Shown: in pieces, positions 6,802-13,714 of the stretch | Layout of the letters: each line of letters starts with the position of its first letter | Numbering within the stretch: the first letter of the stretch is position 1 | DNA from: JBCCRH01 sp039208045 | GTDB taxonomy: Bacteria; Bacteroidota; Bacteroidia; Chitinophagales; Saprospiraceae | Direction of reading: 5' to 3' | Length of the DNA stretch: 14,109 nucleotides | NCBI GenBank assembly: GCA_039208045.1 | Contig: JBCCRH010000118.1 | Location: 1 to 14,109, forward strand | The notes under the pieces: generated by a model | Told to the model about the DNA's origin: nothing | Databases searched by the model: none | The model's input: only the letters and a program-made list of their open reading frames with translations | Made by a program: the position numbers and the translations under genes

Positions 6802-7530
6802 ATGAACCTTTCCACCACCCTAGACCACCTCCACCTAAAGGCCAGGCAAAACAAGTGGCTCCACTATTTTGCCATTTTTAATCGGATAGCTTTAGCAGCG
6901 GGATTCATCCCCTCGGGGATGCAGAAAGTGCTGGGGGAACGCTTTACGGTGCTTTCTGCCAATCACCCAATGGGTAATTTTTTAGAAGCCTTTTTTCATA
7001 CGGGCTACTACTACACCTTTGTGGGGTACATGCAGGTCATCGCTGCGGTGCTTTTGCTAATCCCTCGAACGGCAACCTTGGGCGCTTTTATTTATTTTCC
7101 GATTATCCTGAATATCTGCGTGCTATCGCTTGCAGTGCGATTTGATGGGTCGCAAGTTACCTCGCCTCTGATGCTCTGCGCTGTTTTGTACCTGCTGTGC
7201 TGGGACTACCACAAATTCAGAGATATTCTTCCGTTTCGCCACGCGGCATCCAAAGTGGACTTGCCGGGAAGAAATGCCATCAGCAGCACCTTTCCCGTCA
7301 AGTTTTTTGCAGGGGTTCTTTTAGTTATTGTCTTCGTTGTAGGGCATACTAGCGTGCTCTATAAGATTTTGCCACGAAATACCATCACCGACTGTAAGCG
7401 CCAATGCGACGTCTCTGAAGCGTCCGAGCGGTGTATTCAATTTTGTGAGTGCATTCATACTGAGGGTAACTCCCTTGATGCATGCTTAAGCCAATTTAAC
7501 ACTACTCCACCTTCACCACGCGCCGACTAA
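6802..7530 (+). CDS. DoxX-like membrane protein with cysteine-rich C-terminal tail
   Basis: A 242-aa integral membrane protein of the DoxX/SURF4-like type. Hydrophobic segments lie at about 20-42, 70-88, 92-113, 120-136 and 165-187; the first contains the F-I-P-S-G-M-Q-K motif typical of DoxX-like proteins (G-x2-K after the first helix). The function of the family is poorly defined; some members act with thiol or redox stress proteins, which would suit the divergent GPx gene. After the last helix comes a hydrophilic tail of about 55 residues with six cysteines: C198, C202, C211, C215, C217 and C228, i.e. two CX3C motifs 8 residues apart plus two more. The tail is not part of the usual DoxX fold and is likely to be a metal or disulfide module; its side of the membrane is uncertain. 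ATG at 6802 fits the promoter above. Confidence 0.8.
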   Translation: MNLSTTLDHLHLKARQNKWLHYFAIFNRIALAAGFIPSGMQKVLGERFTVLSANHPMGNFLEAFFHTGYYYTFVGYMQVIAAVLLLIPRTATLGAFIYFPIILNICVLSLAVRFDGSQVTSPLMLCAVLYLLCWDYHKFRDILPFRHAASKVDLPGRNAISSTFPVKFFAGVLLVIVFVVGHTSVLYKILPRNTITDCKRQCDVSEASERCIQFCECIHTEGNSLDACLSQFNTTPPSPRAD

Positions 7531-7598
7531 GCGACCAGTCGACCAGCTTTGCCTTTAAATACATGTTTTATTGCAGGCGGCATTTCTACTCCACCCAC

Positions 7599-7629
7599 TT
7601 GGACACTGCCCACGATTTTTCTATTTTCG
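7599..7629 (+). promoter_or_regulatory. Possible promoter of the LytTR regulator gene
   Basis: TATTTTCG at 7622-7629 is a 7/8 match to TAnnTTTG, with TTG at 7599-7601 exactly 20 bases upstream. The leader to ATG 7672 would be about 35 bases. No terminator is visible after the DoxX-like gene, so some read-through is possible. Confidence 0.3.
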
Positions 7630-7671
7630 GTATAGCATTACTTAGCCATAAACAGAACCTAAGCCACCTTT

Positions 7672-8436
7672 ATGAAAGTCCTCATTGTAGACGATGAAGT
7701 ACAGAGCCATACGATCTTGAACTACCTCTTTCAACTAAATCACCCTGAAGTGGAAGTGGTGGGCAATGCCCATACAATAGCATCAGGCTTGCAGTTACTA
7801 GAGGAGCATCAACCGGAGTTGATTTTTTTGGATATTGAACTGCCGGATGGTACAGGTTTCGACTTTTTGCGAGCTACCACAAATCGGCAGTTTAAAGTAG
7901 TTTTTATTACTGCTCACAAAAGCAACGATTATGCCATTACAGCCTTTCGATTTGGGAGTCTGGATTTTTTACTGAAACCGATTGATCCCGATGAGCTAAA
8001 AGAGGCAATTTTACGCTTTTCTGCTCAAACAATACCGGTAAATGGATTAGATCGACAGCTGGAAGTAGCATTGGAGTCAAAAGATCGCCTTAACAATAGT
8101 CAGCTACCGTCTAGAATACTTATTGCTAATTCAGATGAGCTACAGGTCTGCAAGTTGGAAGATATTGCTTATCTCAAGGCAGACCGCAACTATACGGACT
8201 TCCACTTTGCTGATGAACGACCACAGGTGATTGCTTCCAAAAATCTAGGAATCTTTGAGCAACAGCTACGACAGCATACGTACTTCATGCGGGTGCATAA
8301 ATCTTATCTCGTCAATTTGCATTTTGTGGATGGATATATAAGAGGCGATAGCCAGATAAGCCTGACTACAGGAAAGCGTATCCCGGTGTCAAAAGACAAA
8401 CGCGATCAAGTCGTCCAACAACTAAAAGGGCTGTAA
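7672..8436 (+). CDS. LytTR-family response regulator
   Basis: A 254-aa two-domain regulator. The receiver domain (about 1-120) has the acidic pair D7/D8, phospho-acceptor D54 in I-F-L-D-I-E-L-P-D-G, T80 and K102-P, so all phosphotransfer residues are intact. After a linker, residues about 148-252 form a LytTR DNA-binding domain with the usual landmarks: L-E-D-I-A-Y-L-K-A-D-R-N-Y-T, then F-M-R-V-H-K-S-Y-L-V-N, and R-I-P-V-S-K. LytTR proteins bind pairs of short direct repeats upstream of promoters. The likely partner is the LytS-type kinase at 10471-13650 on the same strand; the two are separated by the small-protein/DyP operon, whereas such pairs are usually adjacent. Short A/T-rich spacing follows, with no strong terminator. 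Confidence 0.95.
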   Translation: MKVLIVDDEVQSHTILNYLFQLNHPEVEVVGNAHTIASGLQLLEEHQPELIFLDIELPDGTGFDFLRATTNRQFKVVFITAHKSNDYAITAFRFGSLDFLLKPIDPDELKEAILRFSAQTIPVNGLDRQLEVALESKDRLNNSQLPSRILIANSDELQVCKLEDIAYLKADRNYTDFHFADERPQVIASKNLGIFEQQLRQHTYFMRVHKSYLVNLHFVDGYIRGDSQISLTTGKRIPVSKDKRDQVVQQLKGL

Positions 8437-8486
8437 ATTCCATAGGATAAGCTAGAACTCTACTTAGTGCAGTAGGAGATAAGGCT

Positions 8487-8497
8487 GGTACATTATC
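8487..8497 (+). promoter_or_regulatory. Copy of the GGTAnATTnTC element inside the DyP operon promoter
   Basis: GGTACATTATC matches 9 of 11 bases of the inverted-repeat arm GGTATATTGTC found before the kinase gene (10418-10428). It lies between the expected -33 region and the -7 box, where a bound regulator would affect RNA polymerase directly. It is a candidate regulator half-site only; no inverted partner is present here. Confidence 0.3.
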
Positions 8498-8505
8498 TAC
8501 GGTAA

Positions 8506-8513
8506 TATGTTTG
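8506..8513 (+). promoter_or_regulatory. -7 box for the small protein/DyP operon
   Basis: TATGTTTG is an exact TAnnTTTG match; the -33 region is poor. Transcription would begin near 8520, leaving about 37 bases before ATG 8557 but only a few before the alternative TTG at 8527, so it favours the ATG start. Confidence 0.5.
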
Positions 8514-8556
8514 TGTTCGGGTTAAATTGATACTGGTTAACCTAAACAATAAGAAC

Positions 8557-8952
8557 ATGGCAATCGGCATTATTACCCCGGCGAACAATGAAAGTCCTAA
8601 TGAGCTTCAGTCTAAATTCCTAGAGCTCTCCAGCGTCGAGGTGCCAGATGATCTTGCAGGTAGTTTTTTTTATAATGGAGATCTCCTAAAAGTAAGTCAG
8701 CAAACCCTGAATGACACGCAAATAGGCATGTCACACAAAGGGATACAAATTAAGTATGGCCAGCTTTATTATAGAGTGGTAAATCAAGATGGATCACTTG
8801 GTGAGGTTGAGTTCCAAGAAGCCCTTATTGCTTTCTCTGTCTTAAAAATAGAGAGTGCTCGGCCAACTGTATTGCAAGACCAATCAGGCAAAATAGTGGC
8901 ACTGAGTTGTCCAAGATACATTAAGGAAGACCTAACTATTCAGATCATTTAG
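8557..8952 (+). CDS. Unrecognised 131-aa protein encoded directly before the DyP peroxidase
   Basis: No family recognised. The protein has no signal peptide, membrane span or cysteine cluster (one Cys near the end), and its alternating hydrophobic pattern (Y-G-Q-L-Y-Y-R-V-V, I-A-F-S-V-L-K-I, K-I-V-A-L-S) suggests mainly beta structure. It begins M-A-I-G-I-I-T-P. ATG at 8557 is preferred over an in-frame TTG at 8527 (141 aa) because of the promoter position. Its stop codon is only 2 bases before the ATG of the DyP gene, so the two are very likely cotranslated and may form a complex or share a substrate; this is inferred from position. Confidence 0.8.
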   Translation: MAIGIITPANNESPNELQSKFLELSSVEVPDDLAGSFFYNGDLLKVSQQTLNDTQIGMSHKGIQIKYGQLYYRVVNQDGSLGEVEFQEALIAFSVLKIESARPTVLQDQSGKIVALSCPRYIKEDLTIQII

Positions 8953-8954
8953 AA

Positions 8955-10391
8955 ATGTATAGTTGCTACGCGCATATTCAACCTAACCTTCTCAAGTCAC
9001 ATGGAAGAGATTTTTGTAGATTCTTGTTTATTGGCCTGAATGATAACACTCCTAAAGAAAGAATTAGAGCAGGAATAGCTGATTTATTCTTTGCTAATCA
9101 TAAACCGTTTCAGGTCATTAATTCCTTGGAGAAGCAATTGGAAGAAAGTGAGCGGCGTATTCAAAACAAACAGCATACTGCTCATACTACTTCTATTGTT
9201 ATGACGCTTCATCTGAGTGCCCTGGGCTTAAACAAGATTCAGCAGCAGCACTGGTGTAGCCCCAGTGAGCATACCTTTTTTAATAAAGGCATGAAAGATC
9301 AATTTGTAAGCAAAGCGCTTTCTGACCCTCACCCAACAGAGTGGGAATCTCCTTATCGACAGCCTATTGATTTACTTATCGAGATCGCTAGTGATACCCT
9401 TAGTTCACTAGACGATTTCGAACAAAAACTTACGTTTTTTCTGCTACAAAAAGGAATTGGACACATCCAGTTTGTCGAACAAGGTAAGAAGCTCTATTGG
9501 GGAAAAGATGCCATAGAACCTTTTGGGTTCAAGGACAATATCACTACCCCTACCTTTTTTAAAAAGAAGATAGGCCACACTCCTATCTACCAGAAAAACG
9601 AAGCGACGAAACTAAATATCATTTTGGACAAGCGAGGGGGAAGCTTTTTGGTATTTAGGAAATTAGAGCAGGATGTACTAGCCTTCAATGAGAAGGTACA
9701 CTACTTATCTAGGCGATTAGCCATCCCTATCAGTTTAGCGGAAGCGCAAATAATGGGCAGGTTTAAGGATGGAACTCCCTTAGACCTATCGGATAAGCCC
9801 GGCGTACTCGAAACGGAAGTCTCCCGAAAAACGTTCGATGAAGATTATAAGACAGGCTATAGTGGAGACCTCAAAGGACTAAGATGTCCACTGCACGCAC
9901 ATGTGCGGCGGGCTAACCCACGCAGCGATAGATCGTGTATTATCAAGCATTTAAAGTATGATCCTAATCGGGAGTTGGATAGAGATGTGATAGGAGTAAT
10001 TGTTAGGCGTGGCATTCCTTACGAAAATCCTGGGGTAAGTCAAGGCTTGCTCTTTCTATGCTACCAGGCTAGTATCGATACACAGTTCGTGGCTATTCAG
10101 CAAGAATGGAGCAATAATGGACATCAGCCAGATTGTGAAAGTGATTCGGAATTTTCCAAAATGAGCATTGGACTGGACCCCATAGCGGGGCAATATAGGA
10201 ATGTACCTTCTTATAGAAAGAATATTTGGAACAAAAGCTGGGGAGTAAAAAATGAAAGGGCTAAGAATAGAGTAGAACTAGAAGTGGACTTCACAGACTT
10301 GGTTTACTTGAAGGGGGGAGCGTTTTTATACACTCCTTCTATACCTGATTTGATGTCCCTCTACCCCAAAAAACCAAATGCCACCGTATAG
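8955..10391 (+). CDS. DyP-type heme peroxidase
   Basis: A 478-aa dye-decolorizing peroxidase-like protein, using heme and hydrogen peroxide to oxidise dyes, phenols or porphyrinogen-like substrates. Family landmarks in order: F-G-F-K-D-N-I-T-x-P (distal Asp194), G-G-S-F-L-V-F-R-K-L (about 228-237), M-G-R-F-K-D-G-T-P-L, C-P-L-H-A-H-V-R-R-A-N-P-R (proximal heme ligand H316), and V-R-R-G-I-P-Y (distal Arg 351/352), then G-L-L-F-L-C-Y-Q-A with a downstream Q-x-E-W. The length fits the larger class V/D type. The signature GxxDG is G-F-K-D-N here, with Asn in place of the final Gly. There is no twin-arginine or Sec signal and no visible encapsulin-targeting tail, so it is likely cytoplasmic. It forms an operon with the small gene just upstream and lies between a regulator and a kinase gene. 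Confidence 0.92.
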   Translation: MYSCYAHIQPNLLKSHGRDFCRFLFIGLNDNTPKERIRAGIADLFFANHKPFQVINSLEKQLEESERRIQNKQHTAHTTSIVMTLHLSALGLNKIQQQHWCSPSEHTFFNKGMKDQFVSKALSDPHPTEWESPYRQPIDLLIEIASDTLSSLDDFEQKLTFFLLQKGIGHIQFVEQGKKLYWGKDAIEPFGFKDNITTPTFFKKKIGHTPIYQKNEATKLNIILDKRGGSFLVFRKLEQDVLAFNEKVHYLSRRLAIPISLAEAQIMGRFKDGTPLDLSDKPGVLETEVSRKTFDEDYKTGYSGDLKGLRCPLHAHVRRANPRSDRSCIIKHLKYDPNRELDRDVIGVIVRRGIPYENPGVSQGLLFLCYQASIDTQFVAIQQEWSNNGHQPDCESDSEFSKMSIGLDPIAGQYRNVPSYRKNIWNKSWGVKNERAKNRVELEVDFTDLVYLKGGAFLYTPSIPDLMSLYPKKPNATV

Positions 10392-10417
10392 CTCCGTTTC
10401 AGATTAGCTGGTCTTTT

Positions 10418-10460
10418 GGTATATTGTCAGGACTTTTAAAGATAACCTGGACAATATACC
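10418..10460. promoter_or_regulatory. Perfect 11-bp inverted repeat before the sensor kinase gene
   Basis: GGTATATTGTC (10418-10428) and GACAATATACC (10450-10460) are exact inverted copies with a 21-base spacer; the pairing extends by AGG/CCT past one bulged base. It lies between the DyP stop and the kinase ATG (10471). No T-run follows, so it is not a standard terminator. Candidate roles are operator for a dimeric regulator, mRNA hairpin controlling kinase translation, or 3'-end stabiliser for the DyP transcript. Confidence 0.6.
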
Positions 10461-10470
10461 ATAAACAGGC

Positions 10471-13400
10471 ATGCGGATAGGCTGGAAGAAAGTGCGGCTT
10501 ATAACAACACTATTTTTGGGGTGCTACTTCGTATTTGGCGTAAGCCTACCAGTAAGTGCACAAAAGGTAGTATGCCATTTTAACCAGCTAACAACTAGAG
10601 ATGGACTAAGTGGGCAAGAGTTCAACCATTTTATACACCAAGATACCTCAGACCATATATGGATCAACTCCCTCAAAGGCTTGAATAGGTACGATGGAAA
10701 TCGGATAGCATCATTTATCAAATCCGAATATCCAACAATTGGCCTGTTAGACAATATGCTAAATAGCCCATTCTTTGAGGATCAAAAAGGGAATCTTTGG
10801 TTCAGTAGCACAAAAGGAATTCATCGCCTACAACTAACGACAGAAGCGATTACTGCTTTTATGCTGCCCCCTACTATTGCTGATAGCAATGCCAACGTCC
10901 AGCTGAAGCTGGTGGATATAGATACCGAAGAAGTATGGGCAAATGTAGATGATGCCCAATTGGTAGTATTCCCAGCGAATGATTTGGAAAATGCTCAAGT
11001 GGTCTGGGAGGCTCCAGAAATTAATTATCGGTCTATCATTTGCAAGGGAAAAAATTCGAAGAGCGTCTGGTTCTTTAGCCACAAAAAAGAAGGGCTTCTT
11101 GTAAAACAATTGAAGAAGAGTAAAGCAGCAAATAAAGCTTCTTATGAACAGTGGTTTTTCAAAGGCCAAAGAGTGTACACCTCTCTTTACTTGAACGATT
11201 CGACGGTTTGGGTGGGTTTAGAAAATGGCATTGGCCTTGTGAATATCAATAATCAACAGGAGCAGTTCATTACTAGTCAACCTACGGTAGGACGGTTGAA
11301 GGCAATTACGAGTATTATTGCCCTAGATGATACACATTTACTGGTAGCTACACAGCAGTCAGGGGTATTTATTTTTAATACGGTCAGCCAGGCATTTGAA
11401 GGGAAACTATACCAACAATTGGAAGGAGGGGTTACCCCCTTTGAAGAGGAGGTGGAAGGACTCTATCGCGCTCCAGATGGTGTGATTTGGATTTCTGTAA
11501 ATCAAAAGGGGGTGTTTTTTACCGATTTAAATAAAATCAAGTTTGACTCCTACTATCTGCAAGACTACCCGGAAAGGCTTAATCCTAGTGGGCTAAAAAT
11601 GCTTACTGCTACTACTGAAGGCCACATTTGGGGCATAAGCGAGTATAATGTTTTCATTTGGGATAAAGATGGGGTACCCAATGAATTACTCTACAGTGCG
11701 CTAAATACAACTACTCCTTTCGCTGGAAGAAAACTATATACGATCTTTTGTGATCGCGCCAATACGATATGGCTAGGTACTGAGATGGGTCTTTATTACT
11801 GTAAAAAGGAGATGAAATCCTTTCAATTCCTTTCGCTTAAGGGAAAATACCTGAAGGAGGAACCTGCAGTAACTGCTATTTATCAGCTTCAAAATGGACA
11901 ATTACTCGTATCTACTAGTTCAGGTATTCTTCAACTAAGAGAAGATAGGATCCGCCAAAGTTGGGAACCAACGATATTCTATAACGGCTTTGATGGCAAG
12001 CAAAGTACGATCACCTGGATATACGAGGACATCCCGCAACAGCGGATTTTTGTCAATGACTATTCTGCTGCTATTACCATTTTGGACTTAGATGATAATG
12101 GACAAATAGTTAAACAGCGTAGTATTCCGTACGAGGTAGAGACATCTGGTTTTATCCCCGATATTGCTCGCAATCGACTCTGGATTCCTTCTGCCGATGG
12201 ACTAATGTATTTGTCACTAGACACCTCATCGCCCAGCCTGCAAAGCGTTGCTTCTTTATCGCGCCAGCCCATCCAAAGTGGACAATTGGATGATGATGAT
12301 AACCTATGGCTGACTACCTCAGCTGGTTTAGCACAGTATCTACCTGACGAAGAAGAGCTCAAGCAATACAGCATTTCAGATGGTGTACAAGGAAATAGTT
12401 TCCTTTTTGGTGCTGCATTTAAGATGAGTGATGGGAAACTACTCTTTGGTGGAGGCAATGGCTTTACCATAGTGGGCAAAGAAAAAGTGAGGTCTGTCTC
12501 TACCCCAGCAAAGGCCACACTCAACCAGTTACTTATCAAGGGGCTATCGGCACATGAGATCAAAGATGATAGCAGCGGCACGAGCGTGCTTGCTCAGATA
12601 AAGTCGTTAACTCTACCTTATGAATATAATCAGTCCCTCTTTTTTGGGTTTGCCCCAAAAGAATATAGCGATCCAGGAAACACCACTTTTGAGTATGTCC
12701 TCATCAAAAACCAGAAGGATACGATTGATCAGGGCATTCGTTCTACTGTCCGATTGGTGGATGTACGTCCTGGCAGCTATCAGCTACAAGTATACGGACG
12801 CAACTCAGATGGCTTAAAGCAACAAACTCCTTACCTCTTAGCCTTCACCATTCTACAGCCTTGGTGGCAGAGCGGATGGTTCTACTTACTGCTTCTTGCA
12901 ATCACTGTATTTATCATGCATCTATTCGCACAGTATCGAATTAAAAAGATCAAACGACAAGAAGCAGCGCTCCGAGAGCGAGCCGAAATAGAGGCTGCTA
13001 ACGCAGAAATGGAAACCGCTATACTACGACTCCAAATGAGTCCTCACTTTTTATTTAATAGTATGAACTCCATTGGGGGGCATATCCTGAGTGAGGAGCC
13101 AGTCAAAGCATACACCTACCTTACGCAGTTTGCTAAATTGATGCGGAAAATTCTAGAAGATGCAGAGAAGCCCACTCTGTCGCTTCGCGAAGAGCTACAA
13201 CTGATGGAGCAGTACCTAAAAATAGAGCAGATGCGCTTTGGTGAACGATTAAGCTTCCAGTTTGATGTAGCACCCACGATCGACCAAGATGCTGTGCATA
13301 TTCCTACCATGCTATCACAACCATTTTTAGAAAATGCAATCAAACATGGTCTGGCGAATCAACGAGAGGGTGGCCGCATTATGATGAACATTACAGAGGT

Positions 13401-13650
13401 GGATCAAACCTTCTTGCGTATAGTGATAGAAGATAATGGCGTGGGTCGCCAGCAAGCCCATCAGCGAAAGCGCTCGAATGGGCACGTCTCCAAAGCGATG
13501 GATATTACTTCGCACCGCTTACAGTTATTGGAAGAGCAAACTGGCCTGCCTACTCAATTGCTCATAGAGGATGTGTATCCAAACGAAGAATGGACGGGGA
13601 CGCGGGTGATTCTTGAGGTTCCGCTGCTTGATGATGCCGCAGCACGCTGA
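10471..13650 (+). CDS. LytS-type sensor histidine kinase with periplasmic propeller region
   Basis: A 1059-aa membrane kinase. Residues 1-30 are a signal peptide ending V-S-A-Q. About 35-680 consists of two-component-propeller (Reg_prop) repeats, seen as recurring D-x-x-x-x-x-W-I/L/F-x-x-x-x-x-G-L/I blocks (D-H-I-W-I-N-S-L-K-G-L-N-R-Y-D-G, G-N-L-W-F-S-S-T-K-G-I, N-T-I-W-L-G-T-E-M-G-L). A Y_Y_Y-type beta domain (about 720-795, ending P-G-S-Y-Q-L-Q-V-Y-G-R-N-S-D-G) precedes one membrane helix at about 800-820. The cytoplasmic part is a coiled linker, a His_kinase domain with Q-M-S-P-H-F-L-F-N-S-M-N (phospho-His 859), and a HATPase domain with N955 in F-L-E-N-A-I-K-H and D988-N-G-V-G. All catalytic residues are present. 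It should sense an extracytoplasmic signal and phosphorylate the LytTR regulator at 7672. Its TGA stop is inside the 32-bp inverted repeat that follows. Confidence 0.95.
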   Translation: MRIGWKKVRLITTLFLGCYFVFGVSLPVSAQKVVCHFNQLTTRDGLSGQEFNHFIHQDTSDHIWINSLKGLNRYDGNRIASFIKSEYPTIGLLDNMLNSPFFEDQKGNLWFSSTKGIHRLQLTTEAITAFMLPPTIADSNANVQLKLVDIDTEEVWANVDDAQLVVFPANDLENAQVVWEAPEINYRSIICKGKNSKSVWFFSHKKEGLLVKQLKKSKAANKASYEQWFFKGQRVYTSLYLNDSTVWVGLENGIGLVNINNQQEQFITSQPTVGRLKAITSIIALDDTHLLVATQQSGVFIFNTVSQAFEGKLYQQLEGGVTPFEEEVEGLYRAPDGVIWISVNQKGVFFTDLNKIKFDSYYLQDYPERLNPSGLKMLTATTEGHIWGISEYNVFIWDKDGVPNELLYSALNTTTPFAGRKLYTIFCDRANTIWLGTEMGLYYCKKEMKSFQFLSLKGKYLKEEPAVTAIYQLQNGQLLVSTSSGILQLREDRIRQSWEPTIFYNGFDGKQSTITWIYEDIPQQRIFVNDYSAAITILDLDDNGQIVKQRSIPYEVETSGFIPDIARNRLWIPSADGLMYLSLDTSSPSLQSVASLSRQPIQSGQLDDDDNLWLTTSAGLAQYLPDEEELKQYSISDGVQGNSFLFGAAFKMSDGKLLFGGGNGFTIVGKEKVRSVSTPAKATLNQLLIKGLSAHEIKDDSSGTSVLAQIKSLTLPYEYNQSLFFGFAPKEYSDPGNTTFEYVLIKNQKDTIDQGIRSTVRLVDVRPGSYQLQVYGRNSDGLKQQTPYLLAFTILQPWWQSGWFYLLLLAITVFIMHLFAQYRIKKIKRQEAALRERAEIEAANAEMETAILRLQMSPHFLFNSMNSIGGHILSEEPVKAYTYLTQFAKLMRKILEDAEKPTLSLREELQLMEQYLKIEQMRFGERLSFQFDVAPTIDQDAVHIPTMLSQPFLENAIKHGLANQREGGRIMMNITEVDQTFLRIVIEDNGVGRQQAHQRKRSNGHVSKAMDITSHRLQLLEEQTGLPTQLLIEDVYPNEEWTGTRVILEVPLLDDAAAR

Positions 13651-13714
13651 TGCTGGCTGATTGATACTTACTAAACTGTGAAAGTTTAGTAAGTATCAAT
13701 CAGCCAGCATCAGC
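13646..13714. repeat. Perfect 32-bp inverted repeat (hairpin) between kinase and transposase genes
   Basis: Positions 13646-13677 and 13683-13714 are exact reverse complements with a 5-base loop (GTGAA). The arm reads GCTGATGCTGG and onward through two TGA-containing blocks to CTAAACT. It holds the stop codon of the kinase (13648-13650) in the left arm and that of the transposase (13700-13702) in the right arm. There is no flanking T-run on either side. It may act as a bidirectional terminator, but its length, perfect identity and position beside a REP-associated transposase also fit a REP/BIME-like or miniature element. Confidence 0.8.

Noticed and set aside
8452..8482. Terminator hairpin after the LytTR regulator (CTACT/AGTAG)
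   Set aside because: The stem is only 5 bp with a bulge beyond and no T-run follows.
10340..10391. Encapsulin-targeting peptide at the DyP C-terminus
   Set aside because: The tail ends P-K-K-P-N-A-T-V without the usual L-x-I-G-S-L-K pattern, and no encapsulin gene is in the window.
10834..11169. 111-aa open frame on the minus strand
   Set aside because: It is antisense to the kinase propeller region and has no recognisable domain or spacing with other genes.
12060..12581. 173-aa open frame on the minus strand
   Set aside because: It lies opposite the well-supported kinase gene, is serine/proline/leucine-rich without any motif, and has no promoter or neighbours; it is a shadow of the propeller coding frame.
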